A stretch of DNA of 58,719 bases from Polysphondylium violaceum (lineage: Eukaryota > Evosea > Eumycetozoa > Dictyosteliales > Dictyosteliaceae): positions 1-58,719 of the forward strand of contig AJWJ01000093.1 in assembly GCA_000277445.1 (NCBI GenBank). The letters run 5' to 3'. Below the pieces are notes generated by a model. The model ran no database searches. It saw only the letters and a program-made list of their open reading frames with translations, and was not told where the DNA came from. The translations under genes and the position numbers were made by a program. Within the stretch, counting starts at the first letter, position 1, and every line of letters starts with the position of its first letter. Positions 24,253-35,005 of this stretch are shown piece after piece.

Positions 24253-27200
24253 TTATTTAGAATCATTTAATAATTTTTGAGAATACTCTTGAACTAAATT
24301 TTGATCAGCCCAAATAGATCTTCTCATTCTGGAAAATTCTTTAGCCCAAGCTTCGGCAACGACAGACATGTCCAAAACAGATTCAGAGGCTTTTTGTCTA
24401 ATGGTTTGATAGTGATGAGGATTTTGATATATATTATAGGATCTATGAATGGCTTGAACATAGTCTGTGTGTTTGTGAGCTTCGAAAGTGAAACCATTTC
24501 CAGACTCATCAGTAGTGCTGTACTCGAAAACAGTGTCTTTGAGACCACCAGTCTTGAATGCGATTACTGGAGTACCAGCAACAAAATATTCTTGTTGAAC
24601 GACGCCACTTGGCTCAAAAAGGGAAGGCATGAGACCAAAATCGGAGCCCAAGTTGACCAATGGTCCATCGCTAAAGAACGAGTCGGGGTCGGCCCAAAAA
24701 GAGTTGGGAAATTGTTTGCAGAGTGCTTGCATACTCCAGGCGCAACTTGCGGCGTATGGATCTTTCATATTGGCCATACCACCGACGAGGATTTGGATTT
24801 TGCCTTGATAGTATTGAATCAACTCTCTGACGGCATTTAAAATCAAGTGGACACCTTTTTGAAGTACGATTCTACCGACAAAACTAAACACTGGGATGGT
24901 TCTATCGACAGAGTTGAAGTATTTCTTTTGGAGCTCTTCTTTGGCAGACCAATGATCTTTGGACACCTTTTCCATCAACTCCTTTCTCTCTCGTACCCTA
25001 ATACCATTCGAGTGGGCAAAAGCTTGAGGGAAACGGTGCAAAAGATTGGCGAGGTGGCTGGTTCTGAGGAGATCATAGAGATAGGATTTTGACACGGTTC
25101 CCCAATTGTTGCTCGTCAACAATGCACAACGAGAGGCATTGAGGCAGAGTTGATTGCAAGAGGGATCGACAATGAGGTCTCTGTGGAGATGATGGATCCA
25201 GTTCAAGTCATCTTGACCACCATCTGGATAAATTCTACCTTGGTAGGCTTCCTCGAGATTGTGGACTAAATGGAAAAGAGTGGTTCCATTAAAAGTGGTA
25301 CCAAATGCACCAGATTTGGCATAACCTGGGACCAAGCCACAGAACCAATCGTTGGTGACAATGACCGAGGGCAATACCCTGATTTGACAGAGAAGCTCAA
25401 GCGATGCTTTGGCAAAGAGGACAATGGTCTTGAGTTGATGGATGGGCGAGCCGGCGTTATAAGGGGTGGGGAAATACTCAAAGTGGTGAAGGAAATGGAG
25501 ATGAATGCCTTTATCAATGCCTTCGTGGACACCAACCTCGACTCTATCGGGGCCGACATAGGTGAGTACGTTTCTCTTCCACTTGATACCTTCCTCCTTT
25601 TCGAGATAGCCTGTTCGACCACCTTTGCCATAGTTGTAGTAGGGCGAAATGATGTGAATTTCACAGCCGAGCAATTGAAGACTACGGGTGAGTTCATCCA
25701 ACATGACACCAACACCACCAACAGTACTGAAACGACCAATCTCGGGTGTAATAAACACAATGGGGCCGAGGATATTGTGTTGGAGGGTTTCTTTGCAGAT
25801 ACTAGGAATACGTTGGATATTGGTTCTCTTGGACAAGACTTCTAGGTAGGACAAGATCTTGTATCCCTCCATGTGGGTACGAGTGAGATGGTAGAGGACA
25901 TTTTGAATAAAGCTCGAGAACGTCTTTTCAGTGTGACCCGAGAGATTGGATAAAATGTCTGTGAGGGCCTTGCCAAAATCATTGACGTTTCCAATACTGT
26001 TTTTGATGAGCGAGTAGATCAAGTTATTGGAGGGGTCCACGTCGTCGGCGAGGAGTTGCTTGAGTCTGGTCATGCTATGCTCATAGAGTACACGCATGGC
26101 GGCGGGAGAGCTGACTTGGTGGTAGACGCCCCAACAAATGGAAGAGTAGCCTGGAACAAGGACAAAATGCTTTTCATAGAGAAACTCGTTAAGCGAGAGA
26201 TACTGAGGAGGGTTGTTGGGATTGATGAGATCAACCATACGATAGATGGTGTCTTGTGTGGCAATCTTGGCCAGTGGACTGCAATCCACATAGAATTCAG
26301 TGTCGTGGTTATCGAAATTGATGGCAATGATGGCAATCTCGTTGCCAGAGAAACGGGCAAAGCCAAACACTCGGTCGTGCCATCCGTTTTGGTGATAACA
26401 CAACAAGGGAATCATACCTCCACGACGAAGGAGGGCGTGGGTCTTACGGAGATTGATACGATGGGCGTAATGGCCTCTGATCTGTGGATACTGTAGTTGG
26501 TATGGGGTAGACGACATGCCGACTTTGACGCGACTGGTGTGGATGTCGACATGGTAGTACCAACCAAATTGCTCGCCGATATAGGTGATTGGAATCTCTG
26601 GAAGGAAATAGAGCATGTCAACGGCAGCCCAGGCACCGGCATTGTAGATGGACAAGGGATAGGGCGAGTGATGGGTGGACGAGGGGAAGAGGATGATAGA
26701 GTTTTGTGGATAGGTCGACATTCTCATCTCGTAATAGTCATAGAGGGTCTTGACCGAGTTTCTCTGACGAAGATCAAACACAATGCCATCCTTGCTGATG
26801 CCCTTGTCAAACACACTGGCTAGCGCTTTGGGGATGGCCGAACTGTATGGCACAAGGCCCGAGATGATCGAGTGGAGCTCACGCTCCCAATAGACTTCGG
26901 CTAAAAATACAAATTGAGGGAATCGGTTCCACACCTCTCTGGTCATCTTGATAAAGACGGGATTGGGGTAGAAGGGGGTCGAGTGTTTGGGCGAGGGGGG
27001 TGTGGTGCCCCAGTAGCCAAAGTTTTTGCCCTCTTCTGAAGGCTTCATGACAATCTCGCCTTCAAAGATTTGTTGATTGCTGTAATGGGGCAAGTCGTCG
27101 CTATCCAAACGATAGAGCTCGTCGAGATTGGAACGGAAAATAAGGGGACAAGTGTGGGCAGAGTCTATACGAATACCATCGACGCCCCTCTCACCCCACA

Positions 27201-30200
27201 AGAGGGTCTCTTGCACAAACATCTCCCACACAGACTGTTTACGCATATTCATCATGACGCAATCAGACCAGGTAAACTCTGATGAGTCGGTGCCTTCCAA
27301 TCTACACAATTGGCCATTATTGTCGAGTGTGTGGCAAATGACGCCATTGTACTTTCTGTGGGCAGCCTTGGACGAGAGACGAGTGGTTGAGTCAATGACA
27401 ATCTTGATACCCAATTGTTTGGCCTTGTTCATCATTTGATTAAACAGTGCTGTGCCACCCAACGAACGATTGGGGAGATCACGATCGGTGGGACAGAGTG
27501 GTTGGTTGTTGGGCAGCTTCTCCAAGACACCCATGACATAGAGCGTTGTGACACCGTCTTGGTAAAAGTTGTCGAGCGAGTCTATCAAGTTTTGTAAATT
27601 TCCTTTCTTGACCATGTCTCCTCGAGAAGGGTCCCAGACCGAGTCGTTCAAGTCGACCCATACTTCGTGCATAATCTCTTCTCTGAGTTTGGGATGGACA
27701 ATGAATCTACCCTGGATAAACTCATTCTCTGAGCTGGCGTCAGGGTTGGCGGTTGTGGCAGAGTTTGATTGGGGACTGGTGATTCTCGAGGCCAGAGTCT
27801 TTAGTTTGAATGAAGAGTAATCAAAGGGCACATAAGTTCCGTTGGATGTCAACTCGACAATTCTCCAATCATAGTAACCGGCTCTGTAAAACGATGGGAG
27901 GTCGACATAGAGCTTGTTTCCCTCGACCTTGGGCTTGTGTCTGGTAAAGAGGGTGGAATTGACTCCGTGCAAATAACGATTACGATGTTGTTGCTTGGTC
28001 TTGATCGACTGGGTTCCTGCAGCGGAGCTGTTGTGGATAAGATTGGATATACGTTGAGAAGAAGGCACCACTGTGAGGATATGCACTCTCTTTAACACCT
28101 CTTCGGGAAGAGGACTCTCGAGCTCAATCTCGACATGGAAAGCATCGCCAATGACTCTGATGACGGGCTTAAGAGGTTCGTCAAATTGCCATGAATGCGA
28201 GTCGTATATTACATTGAGTAGACGAACAGAGCTCTGACGTGCCTCGGTGGATGTATGGCCCATGAGCCCAATCAGCAGACGCTCAAGATGTTTAAGTGAG
28301 GACTGATGTTGGATCGAGATCAGGTACAAGATGTCTTGTTCGAGCTGTTTGATAATCTTTTTCATCTCTTGTTCTTCCTTTTGCGAAGTTAGTTGGAGGG
28401 GGATGGGCGCACCTTTGCTCGTGACCTGGACGTGGTCCTGGGGTGTTTTGAATCCAGGATAGTGACGCTTCAAATTCACGATTCTGTCAAGGAATGCATT
28501 GTACTTTCGCGAGTTCCACAAATGGCTGTTGAAGGTGGTGACTGTCGAGGAAAGCTTTCTACTAATCTCGCTAAAGTAGTGCACATTGACCGACTTTATC
28601 CAATTGTTGTAGATGGCCTCAATCCAGGGCACCGTCTTGGACTCGATGATCGAGAGGAGATGTTGGTTGATCAATGAGATCAACTTGGCCTCGAGTAAAT
28701 GATCCAATCGACCGCCTGAACGTTCGGCAAGAATCAATGATCGCACTTCAATGTTGATGCCATTGGAAATGTCCTTTTCGGCAGCACTGTTCTCATCGAC
28801 GAGTAAGTAGTTATTGGACTTGTTCCAATAGATGGTGATATCCAACCATTCGGGGAACTGTACATCACTGAGACCAGTGATTGGTTTGTTGAGTGATTGA
28901 ACAGTACTGCTTTTACTTTGGTTTGATACGGCGGAGCCATTGGCAGATGACGAGGCCGACGATGATTGTGGTGGTGTGGCTTTAAATGAACTAGATGCGG
29001 GAACCATGGTGTCAATGGCGGGCATTTGAGGTGAAACTTGAGGAATTGGTTGTTGTGGAAGTACATTTCCTGATAGATTCAATACATTGACTCCCGATGC
29101 AATATTTGATGGCGATGCAGTCATTGATGTCAATGATGATGCATTCGATTGTTGTTGTTGTTGAGTTGGTGCAGAGTTTATATTGTTTATAGAGATTGGG
29201 TTTAATTCAATGTTGGGTGGGAATTGATTGGTGGTACCCATACTTGATGGTCTGTTGAATGAGCCTGACAATGAGAGGGGATTGGAGGTGAGGAGTGATG
29301 AGGGAGATGGCGACACAGACATCATGCTCGAGGAGGCAAGGTTTTGGGTTTGTGGGATTTGAATGGTTGGTGTAGAGTTGACATTGCCATCATAGCTTGG
29401 TGGGCCCCTTGATGAAGAGGTGGGAAAGAAGGACTCTGTGAGTCTGGTGGGTGGCATGCCCGACGATATTTGTTGGGGCTGAGTTTGGTAGGGAGAGGTC
29501 GAGAATCTGGGTGGGGCACCAAAAGATGTGGACAAGGGATTGGTGGGTGGAGAGAATAGATTGCTGCCAATCGATTGCGATGGTCCGCTCAATGGAATGG
29601 GCATGGATGAGGCAGGCATTTGGATGGGCATCGACGAGGGCGATGGCGATTGGGCCAGACTGGTGGGGGCACCACTGCTGCCCACATTAAAGATGGGGAT
29701 CGAAGACGAGGCCGACGACGATGTGGGGGTCGATGGCAACACCACACGGGCATTGCTAAACTCTGAGCCGTCGGGCAAGAGAATAGGGTCGGTTTCGTAT
29801 GACGATGGCAACTTGTTCATGTTGGGGTTGTTGGGGTACATTGGAGGCTGCGATGATGACGCAGGAACTTGGATGCCAAATTTGTTTTGATCAATCTTCA
29901 TCGAACGCTCAGCCAACTCTTTGAGGGCTGGTGGTGCGTCTTTGGTTTGTCCTGCCATCAGTGCAGACAATGAGAAATTGGACGAAGAGCTCGATCCGGT
30001 GACAGACTGTTGCTGTGATGATTTGCCTGGAGTGCCTGGGGCGTTGCCAGAGATATTGGTCTTTTTGGGCGAGTCTAGTATGTTGGTTTCGCCCTTTTTG
30101 AGCATGGGCGAGGTGTTTCCAGGCGTTGTGGGAGTCGATCGGGTCTCTTCAATCACGGCGGCGGCGGCAGAGGCCATCTTGGGCGAATTCTTGTTGCTCT

Positions 30201-31158
30201 CTACACCTGGATCCTCTTTGCTGGCGGGTTTCATGAGCAGACTAGAGGATGAGAGCGACACCTGTTTGCTGAGCTTGGGATCTTTGAGTGTCTGAAACAA
30301 GGTCTGTGAAGAGTCGAGCTGGGACGAGGTATTTTCGTTGGATATCTTTTTCAAGAGGTTCTGATAGAGTCCACTCAAGAGGATCGATTGATGGAGTTTG
30401 ACAATCAAACTCTTCCAATTGACACGATAACAAGTACGATGCGATGCGTTGCTTTCGCTCTTGACCTTGAGTGGGCCAAACACGTTGCTGGGCGATCTCG
30501 AGGGATCATTCAATGCCATAGCCTCCTCTTGCTCCTCCTCCTCTCGCTTGGTGTCGTAGCTATTCAATATATCGGAAACAAGAGGGTTTTCATCATGATT
30601 AAAAGGAAATTGGAAATCTATTGTCAAGTCATCATCGATACTCGATATCTTTTGTCCCTGGGCATCGTACAATACTGTCGGTGTAATATATTTAGATATA
30701 ATCTTTTCCACCAACTCATTGATCAATGCGACCTTTTTATCATACTCTACCGATGGGGAAGCTGGTGTAGTTGTTGTTGTTGTTCCAGTATTGGATTTAT
30801 CATCACTACTATTTTTATCAGATGTATTAGTTGATGATTGTTGTTGTTGAGATGTTGATGGTGGTGGAGATGATAATGATGTAATGTTTGGTGACGAAGG
30901 TGATGAACTAGGCAATGACTTTAAAGCGTTTAAGTGATCTAACAATGCCATAGAGATGGGTACTTTGACCTTGTTAAACTCATCTCGAGACGAAGGCGAT
31001 GATATATTTAATTTGACCCCAGATGGAGGTGTCGATGAAGCCGATGCTGATGCTGCCTGGGAGGATCTCTTTTTCTCATCATCAACACCCAATTTCTCCA
31101 ATTGATATGTATCATCTTGTAAAATTAATTGTTGTAACAGTTCCTCTATATTCTCCAT
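24253..31158 (-). CDS. GH13-GT5 bifunctional glucan synthase (alpha-1,3-glucan synthase-like)
   Basis: A single-exon 2301-residue protein joining an alpha-amylase-type domain to a starch/glycogen-synthase-type glycosyltransferase, the order seen in fungal Ags/Mok enzymes. Residues 1-800 are Ser/Pro/Gln-rich and probably disordered. A helical region follows (about 810-960), then GH13 with nucleophile motif GVDGIRID (D1332) and acid/base FVFLAEVYW (E1421). Region I lacks the usual DxxxNH, and region IV reads STHH where NHD is expected. GT5 starts near 1800 (TPEIGRFSTVGGVGVM, where Lys is usual before GG) and ends with LMPSLFEPSGVVQQEYFVAGTP and KTGGLKDTVFEY (about 2170-2210), most like Ags. Unlike Ags, I see no signal peptide, membrane segments or exporter domain, so it looks cytosolic. 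Product and linkage are unknown. Coding GC is markedly higher in the interior than at the ends. Confidence 0.85.
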   Translation of the reverse strand: MENIEELLQQLILQDDTYQLEKLGVDDEKKRSSQAASASASSTPPSGVKLNISSPSSRDEFNKVKVPISMALLDHLNALKSLPSSSPSSPNITSLSSPPPSTSQQQQSSTNTSDKNSSDDKSNTGTTTTTTPASPSVEYDKKVALINELVEKIISKYITPTVLYDAQGQKISSIDDDLTIDFQFPFNHDENPLVSDILNSYDTKREEEEQEEAMALNDPSRSPSNVFGPLKVKSESNASHRTCYRVNWKSLIVKLHQSILLSGLYQNLLKKISNENTSSQLDSSQTLFQTLKDPKLSKQVSLSSSSLLMKPASKEDPGVESNKNSPKMASAAAAVIEETRSTPTTPGNTSPMLKKGETNILDSPKKTNISGNAPGTPGKSSQQQSVTGSSSSSNFSLSALMAGQTKDAPPALKELAERSMKIDQNKFGIQVPASSSQPPMYPNNPNMNKLPSSYETDPILLPDGSEFSNARVVLPSTPTSSSASSSIPIFNVGSSGAPTSLAQSPSPSSMPIQMPASSMPIPLSGPSQSIGSNLFSPPTNPLSTSFGAPPRFSTSPYQTQPQQISSGMPPTRLTESFFPTSSSRGPPSYDGNVNSTPTIQIPQTQNLASSSMMSVSPSPSSLLTSNPLSLSGSFNRPSSMGTTNQFPPNIELNPISINNINSAPTQQQQQSNASSLTSMTASPSNIASGVNVLNLSGNVLPQQPIPQVSPQMPAIDTMVPASSSFKATPPQSSSASSSANGSAVSNQSKSSTVQSLNKPITGLSDVQFPEWLDITIYWNKSNNYLLVDENSAAEKDISNGINIEVRSLILAERSGGRLDHLLEAKLISLINQHLLSIIESKTVPWIEAIYNNWIKSVNVHYFSEISRKLSSTVTTFNSHLWNSRKYNAFLDRIVNLKRHYPGFKTPQDHVQVTSKGAPIPLQLTSQKEEQEMKKIIKQLEQDILYLISIQHQSSLKHLERLLIGLMGHTSTEARQSSVRLLNVIYDSHSWQFDEPLKPVIRVIGDAFHVEIELESPLPEEVLKRVHILTVVPSSQRISNLIHNSSAAGTQSIKTKQQHRNRYLHGVNSTLFTRHKPKVEGNKLYVDLPSFYRAGYYDWRIVELTSNGTYVPFDYSSFKLKTLASRITSPQSNSATTANPDASSENEFIQGRFIVHPKLREEIMHEVWVDLNDSVWDPSRGDMVKKGNLQNLIDSLDNFYQDGVTTLYVMGVLEKLPNNQPLCPTDRDLPNRSLGGTALFNQMMNKAKQLGIKIVIDSTTRLSSKAAHRKYNGVICHTLDNNGQLCRLEGTDSSEFTWSDCVMMNMRKQSVWEMFVQETLLWGERGVDGIRIDSAHTCPLIFRSNLDELYRLDSDDLPHYSNQQIFEGEIVMKPSEEGKNFGYWGTTPPSPKHSTPFYPNPVFIKMTREVWNRFPQFVFLAEVYWERELHSIISGLVPYSSAIPKALASVFDKGISKDGIVFDLRQRNSVKTLYDYYEMRMSTYPQNSIILFPSSTHHSPYPLSIYNAGAWAAVDMLYFLPEIPITYIGEQFGWYYHVDIHTSRVKVGMSSTPYQLQYPQIRGHYAHRINLRKTHALLRRGGMIPLLCYHQNGWHDRVFGFARFSGNEIAIIAINFDNHDTEFYVDCSPLAKIATQDTIYRMVDLINPNNPPQYLSLNEFLYEKHFVLVPGYSSICWGVYHQVSSPAAMRVLYEHSMTRLKQLLADDVDPSNNLIYSLIKNSIGNVNDFGKALTDILSNLSGHTEKTFSSFIQNVLYHLTRTHMEGYKILSYLEVLSKRTNIQRIPSICKETLQHNILGPIVFITPEIGRFSTVGGVGVMLDELTRSLQLLGCEIHIISPYYNYGKGGRTGYLEKEEGIKWKRNVLTYVGPDRVEVGVHEGIDKGIHLHFLHHFEYFPTPYNAGSPIHQLKTIVLFAKASLELLCQIRVLPSVIVTNDWFCGLVPGYAKSGAFGTTFNGTTLFHLVHNLEEAYQGRIYPDGGQDDLNWIHHLHRDLIVDPSCNQLCLNASRCALLTSNNWGTVSKSYLYDLLRTSHLANLLHRFPQAFAHSNGIRVRERKELMEKVSKDHWSAKEELQKKYFNSVDRTIPVFSFVGRIVLQKGVHLILNAVRELIQYYQGKIQILVGGMANMKDPYAASCAWSMQALCKQFPNSFWADPDSFFSDGPLVNLGSDFGLMPSLFEPSGVVQQEYFVAGTPVIAFKTGGLKDTVFEYSTTDESGNGFTFEAHKHTDYVQAIHRSYNIYQNPHHYQTIRQKASESVLDMSVVAEAWAKEFSRMRRSIWADQNLVQEYSQKLLNDSK

Positions 31159-32272
31159 TATGATTGATTATACGAATACACTGTTGACGCATATCGATAT
31201 TGTATTTGTATTAGTATCAAGTACAAATACTGGTCTACTGAATATGCATGCTTACCTTGTGGGTGCAATTAATGTATAATAGGGAATGAGAAACTAAACT
31301 AAAAAGACAGGTGTATATAAACGCGTCTATATACCCTATTGTTTTTGTTTTTGATGTTGTGTATGTTTGTTATGAAATTGGTAATAAAAGTCTAGAATGG
31401 GGGGAAAGTAGATCTTGTATCCACGCTTTTACTTTACCACATAAAGTATAAGGCTTTGAAAAAAATGGGTGAACAACATCATAAAAAAAAAGTAGTTTTG
31501 CCAGAACAAATTAAATTAAAAAAATTAAATATTAAAAAAAATTGCAGATATTTTGATTCTTCCCAATCAATTTGCTGTTTTGGGAAAAAATAAAAAAAAT
31601 CATAAAGTGACCCAATCAAGTATTACTATTATTATAACTAACTGAAAAACTTATTCTCATCATCATTATATATCTTTATAGATATAGAGGAATAAAATAA
31701 TAAATAAAATCCTAAATAATAGTAAAGGTGTTTATCTAAAACTCGGCCACTAGGCAGTATTGCAAAAAACTTTTTTAAAACCAAACAATTCTAGATTTTT
31801 TTTTTTGAAATATTGTATGTCCATACACACTTCTGCTCAAGGAGACCAAGTTTTTTGTGTGGTGGGGTGCCTAGAAGAATTTTTTGCCGTGTTATAACTC
31901 GAGACTCCAGCGATATCGGAATGTATATTTATCGCCAAACAAAAAGAGTGATGGTGTGTTTGTGAGTATACTATCAGACAATGGACCGATAACATAGGTG
32001 AATGAGTTGAAATCATCTTAAGAAGAATCATCTTTTTTATAAAAAAAAAAAGAAAAGATAGTAGAGAAAAAAGAAATGGAGAGAAACAAATGTTGTTGAA
32101 AGAGATGAAGAGGAAGAGGAGGAGGAGGAGGAAAACAATGATTTCTTGAAAGCTTTCAAAAGAAACTAATGCTAGTAATTAGAAATAAAAGAATTCAAAT
32201 CACTGATTTACTTAAAAAAAAAAAAGAGATCTATATCTATCAACGCGTTTATTAATATAAAACATAGGGTTA
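31159..32272. other. intergenic region upstream of the GH13-GT5 gene
   Basis: Mostly AT-rich promoter-like DNA with A/T tracts. A GC-richer island at about 31830-31935 carries a 64-codon minus-strand open frame that is not low complexity but matches nothing I recognise. A purine-only tract of GGA repeats sits at about 32102-32135, near the end of the SPRING gene. Confidence 0.45.
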
Positions 32273-33076
32273 CTAGTTTGGCGTTGATGGGCCATAACAA
32301 AATTTGTATTCTTGTTGTTTGTATTCTCTTTGATTGTGCAAAGAGTTTGAAGAGGTTCTGCATGCTACTGAGCAAAGATCGAATTGAGATTTAATAAAAC
32401 TAGAGTAATTCTTTTCCAGTATACTGAAAAACGTGTCACGTAGTGTTGGAATCTTGTCACTTCGCATACAACACGAAACACAAAACTCGTATTCTTTGCA
32501 ACATCCCATCGATTCCTTGCATCGGGTGCAAGTGAATCTTTCAAATATTTTCTCTTTTGGATCTTGGTATTTTAAATATATACTGTCGGTATCTTTTTGT
32601 TTGATTGGTAATTTGTTGTTATTATGATTATTATTATTGTTTTTGTCATCTTGGCTACTACTGCCACTCTGAAAACTCTCGCTATGTTGTTGAAGGATGG
32701 TTTGGTTACAGCAACCCGTCACCAAATCTATATACTGCCGTGAACACAGATAGCCCTGACTATCGGTCACATAATCTATACCCTGCACTGTATTCTTACA
32801 CCTCAACTGTTGAGGCGGCAGTTGTTGTTGTTGCTGCTGTTCAGCATCTGTAGTCGCAGTACCTGACGATGACAAAGATTGTTTGTTGTCTGTATCGTAG
32901 GAAGGTCCCCAACGAAAGTTTACACTCTTTAATATGGCATCTAATTTCTTTCTTTGGATGATATCTTTTTCCGATTCCTTTATTTGCTGATGAGTTGTAT
33001 TATAAAATATAATAAATGTAAAACCTATTCCAATCAAAATGACAAAGAAAATACCATATTTAAGTGGTATTCTCAT
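32273..33076 (-). CDS. SPRING (C12orf49) homologue, Golgi type II membrane protein
   Basis: In animals SPRING binds and licenses site-1 protease and thereby SREBP activation. This 267-residue single-exon protein has a short basic cytosolic start, one transmembrane helix at about 8-26 (YGIFFVILIGIGFTFIIFY), a Gln/Asn-rich stem and the diagnostic Cys-rich luminal domain. It contains the family signatures CKNTVQG, DSQGYLCSR, GCCNQT, MGCCKEYEFCVSCC, LCSVACRTSSNSL and KFCYGPS. The human protein is about 205 residues; the extra length comes from Gln/Asn inserts. Neighbours are unrelated. Family identity is strong; the S1P role in amoebae is inferred. Confidence 0.92.
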   Translation of the reverse strand: MRIPLKYGIFFVILIGIGFTFIIFYNTTHQQIKESEKDIIQRKKLDAILKSVNFRWGPSYDTDNKQSLSSSGTATTDAEQQQQQQLPPQQLRCKNTVQGIDYVTDSQGYLCSRQYIDLVTGCCNQTILQQHSESFQSGSSSQDDKNNNNNHNNNKLPIKQKDTDSIYLKYQDPKEKIFERFTCTRCKESMGCCKEYEFCVSCCMRSDKIPTLRDTFFSILEKNYSSFIKSQFDLCSVACRTSSNSLHNQREYKQQEYKFCYGPSTPN

Positions 33077-33950
33077 ACTATATTACAATATAAAGACATA
33101 TAAAATTTATATACAAAAACAAAAATTTATAAAAGGTATTAAAATAAATAGAGCGTGGTGGGGTGGTGGTTTGTGGTGGGTTTGTGGTGGGGAAAATACT
33201 ATATTAATAATATAGTTGATAGTCAAATATATAGGTATATTATAAATAAAAGGTGTGTGTGGAATTATGAATCAAGGACAACTATATTTTTCATTACTAC
33301 TAATCAGAGAATGAGAATTTATAAATATAGCAAAAATATGTGTATGTTGAAATTACTTGAACAATTTTCAACAAAATCGTTTTGAAAAATAATTTAAAAA
33401 AATTAAAAAAAAATTTTAAAAAAAACTTATTATAATTTAGAATGACATTGCTGGCAGATTTGATGTGTTGGTTTATAAAGATCTCTTTTTTGGTTACATA
33501 TAAGGTGGCAATTCAAAGGTGTTGTGTAAGTGATTAGAGTCACGATTTTTGGTGGCTTATTTTATGATTTCGAAATTTTGAGAGAAAAGTTAAAAGGCTC
33601 AGCAGCGGTGTCTTTTGTTGATATTACTAAAAAAAGTATCAAGAATGAAAAACAATAGAAACATAAATATAAATAGGTACATTTACAAATCCCAATAATA
33701 GGTTTTCTATCTGACTCATGAATAAACAGATAAGGAGACACGCACCATAAAAAAAGAAAACAAAAAAGATTCTTTTTATTTTCGTCATGGACATTCTTTT
33801 TTTGATATTTATATTTATTTATTATTTTTTTATTTTTTATTTTTTGCAGTTTCGTTAATAAATGTTCCCGAATGAGATTACATAAATTCATTTCTTATAC
33901 TTGAATACCACTTTGTAGTATCTAGCAAAGAATATTAAAACAGACACAAT
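33077..33950. other. divergent promoter region between SPRING and HAD phosphatase genes
   Basis: Contains a G-rich stretch on the plus strand at 33156-33192 close to the SPRING start, and a coding-like GC-richer island at about 33430-33640 (see findings). A 109-codon minus-strand open frame at 33562-33891 is mostly A/T-tract translation; only its last 20 codons look coding-like. I do not call it a gene. Confidence 0.45.
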
Positions 33951-34936
33951 ATGTATAGAGTAATTGCACTTGATTTAGATGGAACCATTTTAAACAGTGA
34001 TAAAAAAGTTTCCGAGATCAGGTAAGTGGAGAAAAACACATACACACGCACACAATCTATATATTTATATCGAAAAGACCTACGACCGATAAAGGAAAGA
34101 ATATTAATCTTTTACACTAAAATAGTAAAAAAGTATTACAACATCTTACAAGTAAAACATTTAAAAATGCAAATGGACAAGATGTGATGGTGTTATTGGC
34201 AAGTGGTAGAGCACCATATTTAGTGCAGCCTGTGGAAGAGGAAATTGAAATCGACTGCAACCTTATCGGGTACAACGGCGGACTCTGTCTGTCGACAAAG
34301 AGCGAGGGACGATCCACTCTGTTTTCCCGATCGATCGAGTACCCCCACATGCAGCAAATCTTCAAATACGTCGACGAAAACAACCACTTTTTGAATGTGT
34401 ATGGCGAGTCGCACGTCTACGGCACCAGCAAGGCCGAGTTGCGTGCCAAGCCCGACATTTACGCAAAAATGACTGGGGCCACATACAAGTTTTTCGACCA
34501 TCCCTACAGCGAATTGTCCGAGTCTGTGGCACCTACCAAATCGTTGATCATCTTTGAAGACGAACAAGAGTGCGACTCGATGTTGGAGCAGTTGAAGCCA
34601 CAATTCCCCGAAGTGTCTTTGGTCAAGTCCAACTGCATGACCAAGGAGCACAAACAATTTTACGTCGAGTTTCTCCAAAAGGGTGTCAACAAGGGCAGTG
34701 CCATCAGAGATTTTTGCAAAGCCAAAAACATTTCAATCGACCAAGTGATTGCTTTTGGCGATGCCGAAAACGACATTGAAATGTTGACCGAAGCAGGCCA
34801 CGGCATTTGTCTTGCCAATGGCGCCGATCAAACCAAACAAGCCGCCAACTATGTCTCTGAATTCACAAACGACCAAGACGGCGTGGCCAGAGAATTGATC
34901 AAAGTATTTAATTTGCCCGCAGAGTTATTCCAATAG
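33951..34936 (+). CDS. Cof-type HAD-superfamily phosphatase
   Basis: A small-molecule phosphatase (sugar phosphate, FMN or similar; substrate not predictable). Exons are 33951-34021 and 34126-34936, a phase-2 junction with GTAAGT donor, giving 293 residues. All four HAD motifs are present: DLDGT at residues 8-12 (motif I), LLASGR (motif II), the KGSAIRDF lysine (motif III) and GDAENDIEML (motif IV). The cap between motifs II and III is the C2B Cof type. The second exon begins AT-rich (about 23% GC in its first 60 nt) and rises to about 57% GC by 34261-34320. The stop lies 69 bp from the convergent guanine deaminase stop. Confidence 0.92.
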
Positions 34937-35005
34937 ATGTAGCCGTAAAGTAGTAAAATAAATAAAACACAATATTTGTATACATATAACAATAACGATG
35001 ATGAT

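Noticed and set aside
24301-30834. Many 60-190 codon plus-strand frames opposite the GH13-GT5 gene
   Set aside because: The interior of this gene is GC-richer, so antisense stops are rarer. None shows a family motif.
31837-32031. 64-codon minus-strand frame upstream of the GH13-GT5 gene
   Set aside because: Mildly GC-richer, but no recognisable family, no splice support and no clear start context; kept only as a note in the intergenic entry.
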